From Marinicauda pacifica (GTDB taxonomy: Bacteria > Pseudomonadota > Alphaproteobacteria > Caulobacterales > Maricaulaceae), in the NCBI RefSeq assembly GCF_004793635.1, contig NZ_SRXV01000001.1, forward strand, positions 930,501-994,500: a DNA stretch of 64,000 nt. The letters are read 5' to 3'. Both the position numbers and the translations under genes were made by a program. Below, in pieces: positions 27,005-35,434 of this stretch. How positions within the stretch are numbered: the first letter of the stretch is position 1; each line of letters starts with the position of its first letter. The notes beneath the pieces are model-generated. The model made no database searches and was not told the DNA's origin. It worked only from the letters and a program-made list of their open reading frames with translations.

Positions 27005-27038
27005 CAAACAAAACGGGCGGCTCCACTGGAGCCGCCCG
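27005..27038 (-). terminator. Rho-independent terminator of rplM-rpsI
   Basis: Read leftward, an 11 bp perfect stem CGGGCGGCTCC/GGAGCCGCCCG with a 3 nt loop is followed by TTTTGTTT, about 30 bp after the rpsI stop. Confidence 0.92.
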
Positions 27039-27067
27039 CCTGGCAGACCAAAACTGCAAGTGCCGTC

Positions 27068-27568
27068 CTAGCGCTTCGAGAACTGGAAGCTCTTACGGGC
27101 TTTCTTGCGGCCGTATTTCTTACGTTCCACGACACGGGAGTCGCGGGTCATGAAGCCACCGGCTTTCAGCACGGCGCGCAGGCCCGGCTCGTAATAGGTG
27201 AGCGCCTTGGAAATGCCGTGACGCACCGCACCGGCCTGGCCGGACAGGCCGCCGCCGGTCACCGTCGCGACGACATCGTACTGGTCGGTGCGATCGGCCG
27301 CTTCGAACGGTTGTTGCAGCAGCATGCGCAGAACCGGACGAGCGAAGAATTTCTCCTGCTCGCGGCCATTCACGGTGATCTTGCCGTTGCCCGGCTTGAT
27401 CCAGACGCGGGCGATCGCGTTCTTGCGCTTGCCGGTGGCATAGGCGCGACCGAACTCGTCGATCTTGGGTTCGGCCTGAACGGCCTCTTCAGCATCTGCG
27501 ACGACCGGCGCGTCCGCTTGTTTGAGCGCGGATTTCAGGTCTTCGAGAGAGCGAGCTTGTTCAGCCAT
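27068..27568 (-). CDS. rpsI: 30S ribosomal protein S9
   Basis: S9 sits in the head of the small ribosomal subunit with its tail reaching the P-site tRNA. The conserved core begins at [14 protein letters not shown] near residue 43 and contains [32 protein letters not shown], and a basic C-terminus ending SFQFSKR. The acidic N-terminal extension of about 40 residues is normal for alphaproteobacteria. It follows rplM by 2 bp in a conserved operon. Confidence 0.98.
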   Translation of the reverse strand: MAEQARSLEDLKSALKQADAPVVADAEEAVQAEPKIDEFGRAYATGKRKNAIARVWIKPGNGKITVNGREQEKFFARPVLRMLLQQPFEAADRTDQYDVVATVTGGGLSGQAGAVRHGISKALTYYEPGLRAVLKAGGFMTRDSRVVERKKYGRKKARKSFQFSKR

Positions 27569-27570
27569 GA

Positions 27571-28035
27571 TCAGCTCCGCGCGTTTTTGGTGTTGAGGGA
27601 CTTGAAGTCGATCGTCTCGGGCTGCTGGGCCACATGCGGGTGTTCGTCACCGGCATAGACACGCAACTTGGACATCTGCGAACGCGCCAGGGGGCTATCC
27701 TTGGGCATCATGCGCTCGACCGCCTTTTCGACGACGCGCTGCGGGAACCGGCCTTCCAGGATCTTGCGGGGGCTGGTTTCCTTGATGCCGCCCGGGTGAC
27801 CGGTGTGGCGGTAATAGCGTTTGTCCTCGAACTTCTTGCCCGTGAACTTCACCTTGTCGGCGTTGATCACGATAACATGGTCCCCGGTATCGCAATGCGG
27901 GGTGAAGTCGGGGCGGTGCTTGCCGCGCAGGCGGGTCGCCACGAAAGCCGCCAGGCGGCCCACGACAGCGTCCTCAGCATCGATCACAATCCACTTGTGT
28001 TCGACCTCTGCGGGCTTTGCGGAGAAAGTCTTCAT
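27571..28035 (-). CDS. rplM: 50S ribosomal protein L13
   Basis: L13 is an early-assembly protein of the large subunit. The 154-residue protein has the typical [24 protein letters not shown] start (the key residues WxxIDAxxxxxGRLA are seen), [18 protein letters not shown] and [12 protein letters not shown]. It is the first gene of rplM-rpsI; its promoter lies in the 232 bp region before the PhoX gene, which is divergent. Confidence 0.98.
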   Translation of the reverse strand: MKTFSAKPAEVEHKWIVIDAEDAVVGRLAAFVATRLRGKHRPDFTPHCDTGDHVIVINADKVKFTGKKFEDKRYYRHTGHPGGIKETSPRKILEGRFPQRVVEKAVERMMPKDSPLARSQMSKLRVYAGDEHPHVAQQPETIDFKSLNTKNARS

Positions 28036-28172
28036 CGCTCAAGCCTTTACTCGAAAGCATTTGCGCGCCGGAGCCCACCTCCGCCGCGATCAGGCGCGCT
28101 GTCTACGCGAGGTGTGGCATCGGGTCAACTCACCGTTCCAGAAAATAAGCAAAAACAGTCATTTGAAAGCAT

Positions 28173-28186
28173 GGTAACAGGTTACC
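28173..28186. promoter_or_regulatory. inverted-repeat operator-like site
   Basis: GGTAAC-AG-GTTACC is a perfect 6-2-6 inverted repeat 82 bp upstream of the PhoX start and 138 bp upstream of rplM. Its form resembles operators of LacI-type repressors (TGGTAACCGGTTACCA-like). No matching regulator is in the window. Confidence 0.35.
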
Positions 28187-28267
28187 GTCAAATTGCGGCC
28201 CATCCGGTACTCACAGGCCCTAAACCCCGCTAGATAGAGACCTACCCGCTGCCACACGACCGATGTC

Positions 28268-29689
28268 ATGACCCTTTCCCGCCGAAGCTTCCTGCACCGC
28301 GCTGCCGCCACCAGCACGGCCTTCACCGGCCTGGCGAGCCTGGCTGCTTGCGCGCCGCGCGGGGTGGATGGCTATCTCAACCAGGTGGCCGGATACGGTC
28401 CGCTGCAGCGCGACCGGCGAGGCCTGATCGATCTGCCGCGGGGCTTCGACTACCAGATCCTGTCTGAAACCGGCGACCGGATGAGCGACGGGCTGATTGT
28501 GCCGGGCGACCCGGACGGCATGGCGGCATTCACCGACGCTTCGGGGAAGATAAGGCTCGTGCGCAATCACGAGCTGATGCCGGACGAGCCGGAGAAGTCG
28601 GCGTTCGGCACGCGCGCCGAGCGCATGAGCCGGATCGACGAAACGCGCATCTATGACCGGGCCGGCGACGGCCTGCCCTATCCGGGCGGGACGACCACCC
28701 TGGTCCTGGACCCTGAAAGCCTGCGCATCGAGGCGCAATTCCTGTCGCTGGCGGGCACGGCAAACAATTGCGCCGGCGGGCCGACGCCCTGGAATAGCTG
28801 GATCAGCTGCGAAGAGACGCTGGTACGCCGGGGAGAGGATGCCGGCGTTGATCACGGCTATGCGTTCGAGGTGCCCGCGGGCGCCAACGGGCTCGTCGAG
28901 CCGCAACCCCTGCGCGGCCTCGGCCGGTTTCGTCATGAGGCCGCCGCGGTCGATCCCGTCACCGGCATCGTCTACCAGACCGAGGACGACGAGCCGGCGC
29001 TCTTCTACCGCTTCATTCCAGATTATCCCGGCGAGCTGTGGCGTGGCGGCCGGCTTCAGGCCCTGGCCATCGAGGGCCGCCCGGGAGCCGATCTGAGAAA
29101 CTGGGAGGAGAGCCCCTCCCCGGTCCCGGCCGGGCGCCAGCTTGATGTGCGATGGATCGACCTGGAGGATATCGACAACCCGCAAGACGATCTGGCCGCG
29201 CGTGCCATCGCGGCCGGCGCGGCGCGCTTCACCCGCGGCGAAGGGATGTGGTTTGGCGACCGGGAGCTCTATTTCTGCTGTACCGATGGCGGGCCTGCCC
29301 GGATCGGGCAGATCTGGCGTTACCGGCCGAGCCGGTTTGAAGGCTACGCTCAGGAACGCAGCGAAAGCGGGGTGCTGGAGCTGTTTGTGGAAACCACGGA
29401 TGCGCGCCGGCTGGAGAAATGCGACAACATCACCATCGCGCCCTGGGGCGATCTCATCGTCGTTGAAGACGGCGACGCAGACCAGTTCATCCGCGGGGTG
29501 ACGCCTCAGGGGCAGATTTACACGATTGGCCGCAACGCACACAGCGATTCAGACGGCGAATACAGCGAGATAACCGGACCATGCTTTTCACCGGACGGAA
29601 CGACACTCTTCTTCAACGTGCAGCAAGCACCGGGACGCACCTTCGCCGTGCGTGGCCCATGGCCGCGGCGGTCGCTGGACTTGGCCTGA
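28268..29689 (+). CDS. PhoX/DUF839 family Tat-exported phosphatase
   Basis: PhoX-type enzymes are calcium- and iron-dependent alkaline phosphatases exported folded through the Tat pathway. The 473-residue protein begins with a twin-arginine signal (SRRSFLHRAA) and has DUF839 landmarks: RLVRNHELM near residue 100, PGGTTTLVLDP, CAGGPTPWNSWISCEE, GRFRHEAAAVDP, a YQTEDDE metal-ligand segment and CDNITIAPWGDLIVVED near residue 385. Substrate and true phosphatase activity are unproven; several DUF839 proteins are uncharacterised. The last 31 bases overlap the lipoprotein gene downstream, so the two are co-translated. Confidence 0.82.
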   Translation: MTLSRRSFLHRAAATSTAFTGLASLAACAPRGVDGYLNQVAGYGPLQRDRRGLIDLPRGFDYQILSETGDRMSDGLIVPGDPDGMAAFTDASGKIRLVRNHELMPDEPEKSAFGTRAERMSRIDETRIYDRAGDGLPYPGGTTTLVLDPESLRIEAQFLSLAGTANNCAGGPTPWNSWISCEETLVRRGEDAGVDHGYAFEVPAGANGLVEPQPLRGLGRFRHEAAAVDPVTGIVYQTEDDEPALFYRFIPDYPGELWRGGRLQALAIEGRPGADLRNWEESPSPVPAGRQLDVRWIDLEDIDNPQDDLAARAIAAGAARFTRGEGMWFGDRELYFCCTDGGPARIGQIWRYRPSRFEGYAQERSESGVLELFVETTDARRLEKCDNITIAPWGDLIVVEDGDADQFIRGVTPQGQIYTIGRNAHSDSDGEYSEITGPCFSPDGTTLFFNVQQAPGRTFAVRGPWPRRSLDLA

Positions 29690-30669
29690 CGCTCACCGCG
29701 TGCGGCGACGCCCCCGAGAGCGACACCGCGGCGCCGGGCGAGAGCGCGCAGGTCGACACGACGCGTGTGGACAGCGCCATCGTCACCGTCGCCTTCGATC
29801 CCAGCCGGCCCGTCGACGACCTCATCTTCCTGCCCGACTCCGATGCGCCCTGGCAGGGCCTGATCGCCGCCTCGCTGAGCGATGGCGGTTACGAGGTCTT
29901 CAACCTGGATGGCGAAGTGGTCGGTGGCGAGGCCGGTCCGCGCCTGCGCAGCATCACCGCCGCGCCCGACTTTGCCCTGCGCGGTCTGACCATTCCGCTG
30001 CTCTTCGGGATCGACAGCGACGGCGCTGTGCGCGCCCAGGCCTTCATCGCCGAGGAAACGACCTTCATCGAGGTTGGCCTCACCGGCGAAGGCCTCGAGG
30101 ACAACGCCACGGCTATCTGTCACGCCGGCTCGGGCATCGGCTTTGTCGATATCGCGCTGCTCAACGATGACGAAACCGCCCAGATCTGGCGGGTCGAGGA
30201 CACCGGGCAGGACAATCTGCAACTGACCCTGCAATCGCAATTCGACCTGCCCTTCCCTGCCCGGGCCTGCGCCAGCGCCGGAACCGAGCTGATCGTTACC
30301 GGGCCGACCGGCGGAGCCGCACGTCTGGACCGGGACGGACAGGTCGTGGCCGATATAGAGGGCTACTCCCTGGCCGATGTCGCCTATGGCGAACTGCTCG
30401 GCCGGGCCGTCGCGATCGCACCGCTGGGCCAGGACGGACAGCTGGGCGTGTTCGACGCCAATTCGATGGAACCGATCACGCTGATCGAGTTCGAGGAAGG
30501 ACTGAACGCACCGGCCATCCTGCAGCCGGGCGCGATCGATCTGACCGACGCCAATTTCGGCGGCTCGCCCTTCTCCGGCGGTCTGCTGGCCGTTTACGAC
30601 CGCGAGGACGGCCGCCTGAAGCTTATCGGGCGAGACGTCATCACGCGGATCGTCGTCGCTCCAGAATAA
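29659..30669 (+). CDS. phytase-like lipoprotein (beta-propeller)
   Basis: The 336-residue product begins with a lipoprotein signal whose lipobox LTAC falls near residue 15, so it is probably outer-membrane or periplasm anchored. The mature part has repeated beta-strand units with acidic loops (FLPDSDAPWQGLIAAS, YEVFNLDGE, GLLAVYDREDGRLKLI), the general pattern of 3-phytase beta-propellers. The ATG at 29659 starts the signal and overlaps PhoX by 31 bp; the longest frame begins 26 codons earlier and is less likely. With PhoX it would form an organic-phosphate scavenging pair, an inference. Confidence 0.65.
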   Translation: MAAAVAGLGLTLTACGDAPESDTAAPGESAQVDTTRVDSAIVTVAFDPSRPVDDLIFLPDSDAPWQGLIAASLSDGGYEVFNLDGEVVGGEAGPRLRSITAAPDFALRGLTIPLLFGIDSDGAVRAQAFIAEETTFIEVGLTGEGLEDNATAICHAGSGIGFVDIALLNDDETAQIWRVEDTGQDNLQLTLQSQFDLPFPARACASAGTELIVTGPTGGAARLDRDGQVVADIEGYSLADVAYGELLGRAVAIAPLGQDGQLGVFDANSMEPITLIEFEEGLNAPAILQPGAIDLTDANFGGSPFSGGLLAVYDREDGRLKLIGRDVITRIVVAPE

Positions 30670-30680
30670 GCATTGGTGCG

Positions 30681-31787
30681 CTAGGCGCCTGACGGGGCGG
30701 CCCGGGCGGCTTCGCCGTCCGCCTCGCTGCGAGACAGGAGCCAGGCCGCGTAGCCGGACACGCCGAAGAGCGCGATGGCCCCGGCCTGGTGCAGCAGCGA
30801 AAGCGAGAGCGGCGCCGCGTGAACCAGCGTCGCGATGCCCAGGAGCACCTGGACGATCAGGACAGCCGGCACCAGCAGGGCCAGGCGGGAGACGGCGCCC
30901 GTTCCCTGGCGGCGATAGCGCCAGGCCAGAAGAAGGCCCGCCACGGTCAGGACATAGGCAAACCAGCGATGCTGGAGCTGGACCGCCGGTCGGCTTTCGA
31001 AGATGGCCTGCCAGAACGGCATGCCACCGAGATAGCCATCGGGGATGAGCCGGCCCTCGAAGAGCGGCCAGCTGGTGTAGATCCGCCCGGCATCCAGCCC
31101 GGCGACGAAGGCACCGAGGGCGATCTGTACCAGGACCCCGGCCCAGAACAGTCCAGCGAGCGCGAACAGGCCGGATCGCCGTGTGAGGACTTGCGCCCCA
31201 TAACGCAGGTCGAGCGCGGTCCACAGGGTGAGGCCGAGAATGAGGAAGGCCATGGAGAGGTGCGTGGCCAGCCGGTACTGGCTGACATCGAGCCGGTCTG
31301 CGAGACCGGACGACACCATCCACCACCCGATGGCACCCTGAAGCCCGCCGAGAGCGAACAGAATCCACAGGCGCGGGCGCAGACGGCGCGGGGCAATGCC
31401 CCGGACCAGGAAGATGAAGAAGGGCACGGCGAAGACCAGGCCCAGCGTACGCCCGAGCTGGCGATGGCCCCATTCCCACCAGTAGATGAACTTGAACTCG
31501 TCCAGGCTCATGCCCCGGTTCTGTTCCTGGTATTCGGGAATCTGGCGGTATTTTTCCAGCTCCGCCTCCCAGCCCGCTTCGCTCAGCGGCGGAACGGCGC
31601 CGGTCACCGGGCGCCATTCGGTGATGGAAAGCCCGGAATCGGTGAGCCGCGTCGCGCCGCCCACCACGATCATGGCGCACACGAACAACGCCACGATGAC
31701 CAGCCACCAGAACATCGCCCGGCTGGTGCCGGGGGCGGTGAAGGCGCGCGGCAGACGCGCATCGGCCGGTTGGGTCAGGACGCTCAT
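30681..31787 (-). CDS. ctaA: heme A synthase (COX15/CtaA family)
   Basis: This multi-pass membrane enzyme oxidises heme O to heme A for aa3-type cytochrome oxidase. The 368-residue protein has about eight hydrophobic segments and the family motifs VGGATRLTDSGLSITEWRPVTGAVPP near residue 45 (key residues RLTxSGLS are seen), WWEWGHRQLGR, GGLQGAIGWWMV, THLSMAF and HRWFAYVL; the conserved histidines are heme ligands. It implies a cytochrome aa3 oxidase encoded elsewhere. It is divergent from the acyl-CoA dehydrogenase operon. Confidence 0.95.
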   Translation of the reverse strand: MSVLTQPADARLPRAFTAPGTSRAMFWWLVIVALFVCAMIVVGGATRLTDSGLSITEWRPVTGAVPPLSEAGWEAELEKYRQIPEYQEQNRGMSLDEFKFIYWWEWGHRQLGRTLGLVFAVPFFIFLVRGIAPRRLRPRLWILFALGGLQGAIGWWMVSSGLADRLDVSQYRLATHLSMAFLILGLTLWTALDLRYGAQVLTRRSGLFALAGLFWAGVLVQIALGAFVAGLDAGRIYTSWPLFEGRLIPDGYLGGMPFWQAIFESRPAVQLQHRWFAYVLTVAGLLLAWRYRRQGTGAVSRLALLVPAVLIVQVLLGIATLVHAAPLSLSLLHQAGAIALFGVSGYAAWLLSRSEADGEAARAAPSGA

Positions 31788-31929
31788 GGGTTTCCTCAGA
31801 TGTGCTCGTCAGCGCGCTAAATACCTGCCTGCCCGGCGAGGGCAAGACGGACGCGCGCTTTCGCCGCGCCACCTGCCGACGACATTTTCATTCCGGGGGG
31901 CTGGCAAGCGGCCTGAACGCGGCCTACCC

Positions 31930-31945
31930 TTGACGTAAACGTCAA
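31930..31945. promoter_or_regulatory. 16 bp palindromic operator before the acyl-CoA dehydrogenase operon
   Basis: TTGACGT-AA-ACGTCAA is a perfect 7-2-7 inverted repeat ending 14 bp before the ATG of the first dehydrogenase. It resembles sites predicted for MerR-family (LiuR-type) regulators of branched-chain and acyl-CoA degradation. The only MerR gene in the window (39027) is the conserved ihfA-linked one and is an unlikely partner. Confidence 0.45.
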
Positions 31946-31959
31946 TGGGAGGAGACCAC

Positions 31960-33138
31960 ATGTCCCTGGAAGAATTTCGCGCCGAAACCCGCGCGTGGCT
32001 CGAAGCCAATTGTCCCGACAGCATGCGCACGCCGATCTCCGGCGAAGGCGATATCTGCTGGGGCGGGCGCGACTGGAAGTTCAAGAGCGAGGACCAGCGG
32101 CTCTGGCTGGAGCGTATGGTCTCCAAGGGCTGGACCGTTCCCGCCTGGCCCACCGAGTATGGCGGCGGCGGCCTGTCCAAGGACGAAGCCTTCGTGCTGA
32201 AGGAAGAGATGAAGCGCATCGGCGCGCGCAGCCCGCTGGACAGCTTCGGCATCTGGATGCTCGGCCCGGCCCTGCTGAAATTCGGCACGCACGAGCAGAA
32301 GCTGGAACACCTGCCCCCGATCGCGCGCGGCGAAATCCGCTGGTGCCAGGGATATTCCGAACCCGGCGCGGGCTCCGACCTCGCCTCGCTGCGCACCAAG
32401 GGCGTGCTGGACGGCGATCACTACACGGTGAACGGCCAGAAGGTCTGGACCAGCTATGCGGACAAGTCCGACTGGATCTTTGCCCTGGTGCGCACCGAGC
32501 CGGATGCGCCCAAGCACGAAGGCATCTCCTTCCTGCTGATCGACATGGCTCAGGACGGCGTCTCGACCAAGCCGATCAAGCTGATCTCCGGCAAGTCGCC
32601 CTTCTGCGAGACCTTCTTCGACGATGCCAAGGCCCTGGTGAAGAACCGGGTCGGCGATGCCGGCCAGGGCTGGACCATCGCCAAATACCTGCTGAGCCAT
32701 GAGCGCGCGAGCATCGTGTCCGAAGGCGCGTTCGGCGGGCTCAACCCCATCACGGCGGCGAAAGCCTCCGGCGAGATGGACGAGGACGGCAAGCTGGCCG
32801 ATCCGATCCTGCGGGGCGAAGTGGCCAAGCTGACCATCGATGGCCTGGCCTTCGAGGCGACCATGCGCCGTGTGAAGGAAGAAGCCGACCATGGCGAGGG
32901 CGTCGGCGCGCGCGCCTCCGCGCTGAAATATCTCGGCACCGAACTCAACAAGCGCCGGCACGAGCTGAACATGAGCGCGCTCGGGTCGGACGGGTTGTTG
33001 TGGGAAGGCGACGCGGAGAGCGATGGCGATCCGGCGCGCAACTGGCTGCGGGCCCGGGCCAACTCCATCGAGGGGGGGACGAGCGAGATCCAGCTCAACA
33101 TCGTGGCCAAGCGCGTGCTCGAGCTTCCCGGCGGCTAA
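31960..33138 (+). CDS. acyl-CoA dehydrogenase family protein
   Basis: This flavoenzyme family oxidises acyl-CoA at C2-C3. The 392-residue protein begins SLEEFRAETRAWLEAN and has WPTEYGGGGLS near residue 65, the flavin/substrate motif CQGYSEPGAGSDLASL near residue 130, KVWTSYADKSDW, and a C-terminal ARANSIEGGTSEIQLNIVAKRVL typical of the family (the SIEGGTSEIQ core is seen). The ATG at 31960 follows GGGAGGAG closely and is chosen over one five codons upstream. It is the first gene of a two-dehydrogenase operon; such pairs often act as heteromers on branched or steroid-like substrates, which is only an inference here. Confidence 0.9.
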   Translation: MSLEEFRAETRAWLEANCPDSMRTPISGEGDICWGGRDWKFKSEDQRLWLERMVSKGWTVPAWPTEYGGGGLSKDEAFVLKEEMKRIGARSPLDSFGIWMLGPALLKFGTHEQKLEHLPPIARGEIRWCQGYSEPGAGSDLASLRTKGVLDGDHYTVNGQKVWTSYADKSDWIFALVRTEPDAPKHEGISFLLIDMAQDGVSTKPIKLISGKSPFCETFFDDAKALVKNRVGDAGQGWTIAKYLLSHERASIVSEGAFGGLNPITAAKASGEMDEDGKLADPILRGEVAKLTIDGLAFEATMRRVKEEADHGEGVGARASALKYLGTELNKRRHELNMSALGSDGLLWEGDAESDGDPARNWLRARANSIEGGTSEIQLNIVAKRVLELPGG

Positions 33139-33162
33139 TCTGATACTTTAAGGAATTACTCG

Positions 33163-34287
33163 ATGACCTTCATTCTTAACGACGAAGAGCAGATGCTTCG
33201 CGACAGTGCGAAGTCGTTCCTGAAACAGACCTCGCCGGTGTCGGCGCTGCGCAAGCTGCGCGATGACAAGGACCCGGTGGGCTATTCGGCCTCGGTCTGG
33301 TCGTCCATGGCCGAGATGGGCTGGTGCGGCGTTCTGGTCGAGGAAGACCATGGCGGGGTGGATCTGGGATACACCGCCGCCGGACTGCTGCTGCAGGAGA
33401 TGGGCCGGACGCTGTGCGCCTCGCCGTTCCTGCCCACGGCCGTGCTGTCGGCGAGCGCCCTGCGCCTGGCCGGTTCGGATGCGCAGAAATCGGCCTGGCT
33501 GCCCAAGATCGCGTCCGGCGAGGCCGTGATCGCGTTCGCCGTCGACGAGAAGGCCCGCCACAACCCGGAAAGGATCGACACCAAGGCGATCAAGGACGGC
33601 AACGGCTTCCGTCTGAGCGGCGAAAAGCGCTTCGTGTCCTGCGCCATGGGCGCGGATGCCTTCATCGTCGCGGCGCGCACCGAGGACGGGCGCATCAACC
33701 TGTTCCTGGTCGACGCCGATGCGGCCGGGGTCGAGCGCACCGCGCGCCGCACGCTGGACAGCCACGTGCCGGCCGATATCCGCTTCGACGACGTGAAGCT
33801 GGACGGCGACGCGCTGCTGAACGGCGCAGAGGACAGCGAGACCGCCTATCGCCATGTGCTGGATGCCGGACGCGCCTGCCTGGCGGCCGAAAGCCTGGGC
33901 GTCGCCGAAGAGGCCTTCGACCTGACCGTCGACTACATCAAGGAACGCGAGCAGTTCGGCCAGCCGATCGGCTCCTTCCAGGGCCTCCAGCACCGGGCCG
34001 CCCATCTGTATTCGGAGATGGAGCTGGCGCGCACGCTGGTCATGAAGGCGCTGCGCGCGCTGGACGAAACCCCGTCCCAGGCGCCGCTCTGGTGCGCCGC
34101 GGCGAAGGCGAAAGCCACCGAGGTCTCGCGCCTGGCCGGCTCGGAAGGCATCCAGATGTATGGCGGCGTCGGCATGACCGACGAGTACGATATCGGCCTC
34201 TACTACAAGCGCGCCCAGGCGGCGGGCGAGTTTCTGGGCGACGATAGCTGGGGCGCCGGACAGGTCGCGCGCCTCTCGGGTTACTAG
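33163..34287 (+). CDS. acyl-CoA dehydrogenase family protein (second subunit-like)
   Basis: The 374-residue protein starts FILNDEEQMLRDSAKSFL and has ELGWCG-like EMGWCGVLVEEDHGG, then GFRLSGEKRFVSCAMGADAFIV, REQFGQPIGSFQGLQHR near residue 265, and GSEGIQMYGGVGMTDEYDIGLYYKRAQ at the end (key IQMYGGVGMTDE is seen). It diverges from the upstream dehydrogenase, and the absence of a clear Ser-rich substrate motif resembles the partner subunit of alpha2beta2 acyl-CoA dehydrogenases. AAGGA precedes the ATG; the intergenic gap is 24 bp. Confidence 0.88.
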   Translation: MTFILNDEEQMLRDSAKSFLKQTSPVSALRKLRDDKDPVGYSASVWSSMAEMGWCGVLVEEDHGGVDLGYTAAGLLLQEMGRTLCASPFLPTAVLSASALRLAGSDAQKSAWLPKIASGEAVIAFAVDEKARHNPERIDTKAIKDGNGFRLSGEKRFVSCAMGADAFIVAARTEDGRINLFLVDADAAGVERTARRTLDSHVPADIRFDDVKLDGDALLNGAEDSETAYRHVLDAGRACLAAESLGVAEEAFDLTVDYIKEREQFGQPIGSFQGLQHRAAHLYSEMELARTLVMKALRALDETPSQAPLWCAAAKAKATEVSRLAGSEGIQMYGGVGMTDEYDIGLYYKRAQAAGEFLGDDSWGAGQVARLSGY

Positions 34288-34298
34288 AGAAAGCCTTG

Positions 34299-34877
34299 AT
34301 GGGAGAAGACAGGGCAGCGGGGCTCGGGCATAATCGGTCCATGACCCGCTCCCTGGCCTCCCCCTCACCCGATCTGCATGGCGCTGGCGGCGCACTGGGA
34401 CGCGCCTTCCTGTTTCTCGGGATCATGCTCCTGCCGCTCGGGCTCACCCTGCCGCTGATGGAGACTGCGCGCCTCGTGGTGCTCAGGGCGACCTATTCGG
34501 TGCTCGAAACGATTCAGGTCCTGTGGGCGACCGAGGAATTTGCCCTCGCCCTGATTCTGGGTGTGTTCTGCGTGGCGATACCGGTCGCGAAGGCCTGCCT
34601 CCTGACCTGGCTTCACCTGTCGTCGCGGGCATTCGGCCGCAGGGCGCTGCGCCTGGTCGACATCCTGGGCAAATGGTCGCTCAGCGAAGTCCTGATCGTG
34701 GCCGCGATGATCGTCTTGTGGTCCTCGGACGGGTTTTCCAGCGCCGCGAGCCTGCCCGGCCTGTGGATTTTCGCCGCGAGCACAGTCCTGCTCATGCTGG
34801 CAGCAGGACAAATCACACGCGATGCCAGACGGCACCTGGGCGCAGAGGCACCGCCTGCGAGCCGCGAAGGGGTTTAA
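34299..34877 (+). CDS. PqiA-like (paraquat-inducible protein A) membrane protein
   Basis: The 192-residue protein has four hydrophobic segments (about residues 37-58, 78-105, 130-150 and 152-175) and the PqiA signature LRLVDILGKWSLSEVLIVAAMIV, in which the DxxxKWS core is evident. PqiA-like proteins work with MCE-domain lipid-transport partners; no pqiB is adjacent. The gene starts 11 bp after the acyl-CoA dehydrogenase stop, at an ATG preceded by GAGAAAG. A second ATG at 34341 is possible and would remove a poorly conserved 14-residue lead. Confidence 0.75.
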   Translation: MGEDRAAGLGHNRSMTRSLASPSPDLHGAGGALGRAFLFLGIMLLPLGLTLPLMETARLVVLRATYSVLETIQVLWATEEFALALILGVFCVAIPVAKACLLTWLHLSSRAFGRRALRLVDILGKWSLSEVLIVAAMIVLWSSDGFSSAASLPGLWIFAASTVLLMLAAGQITRDARRHLGAEAPPASREGV

Positions 34878-34912
34878 GGCTAAAGGTTCGAGCGGATGCG
34901 GGCGTCTTCGGT

Positions 34913-35356
34913 CTACTCGCGGGGCAGGTTCAAAATCGGGTCCGGGAGAACGCGGCCGATTTGCGCGCAGACCTGCGCCCAGTCTCCGATTGCGAGGGCG
35001 TTCACACCCAGCTTCTGAGCCTGGCGCGAGGCATGCGCGGCCCGCATCAGGGTCAGGTCTCCGTAAATATAGACCAGCGACTCCAGCCGGCCGATAGACG
35101 GCTCGAGCTTCTGGAAGAATTGCGCGTACTCATCGGGATTGAGCATCGGGAGCGCGAGCCGGTAATCGATCAGGAAATGGCGGTAATCGCCGCCATCCAG
35201 ACGCTGGATGATGCGATCCGCATTGCGCATGCTGGCACTGAACCGGGTTTCGCCCAGAAGTGCCGCATAGCGGCAGTCCGGCGCGAGATCGAGGGCATAA
35301 ATCCGCCCGTCCTCATCCGCGGGAGTCTGGAACACCGTGCTGCCGTCCATCATCAT
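34913..35356 (-). CDS. unrecognised small protein, possibly STAS-like, in BLUF operon
   Basis: The 147-residue soluble protein is not one I recognise. It alternates strands and helices in a pattern reminiscent of STAS-type folds: FLIDYRLALPML near residue 70, LVYIYGDLTLMRAA near residue 100, a helix RQAQKLGVNALAI, and a final helix DWAQVCAQI. This suggests a phospho-independent binding partner, but fold assignment by eye is weak. The ATG at 35356, with an AGG/GGGG-rich stretch upstream, is preferred; the frame extends to a TTG at 35413. It is the third gene of the leftward unit with BLUF and the GGDEF-EAL-like gene. Confidence 0.6.
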   Translation of the reverse strand: MMMDGSTVFQTPADEDGRIYALDLAPDCRYAALLGETRFSASMRNADRIIQRLDGGDYRHFLIDYRLALPMLNPDEYAQFFQKLEPSIGRLESLVYIYGDLTLMRAAHASRQAQKLGVNALAIGDWAQVCAQIGRVLPDPILNLPRE

Positions 35357-35434
35357 TCGCCCCTGCCTCAATCGTTTCATCCACGCGAGTAGAGCAGAAA
35401 ATGGTACCGCCAAGGTTAAGCTTGCGGCCCGTGC

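Noticed and set aside
28220-29542. 440-codon open frame on the minus strand
   Set aside because: It is antisense to the PhoX gene, which has a Tat signal and DUF839 motifs.
29518-31872. 784-codon open frame on the minus strand
   Set aside because: It overlaps ctaA in another frame and runs antisense to the phytase-like gene. The translation is Arg/Gly/Pro-rich low-complexity sequence typical of a shadow frame.
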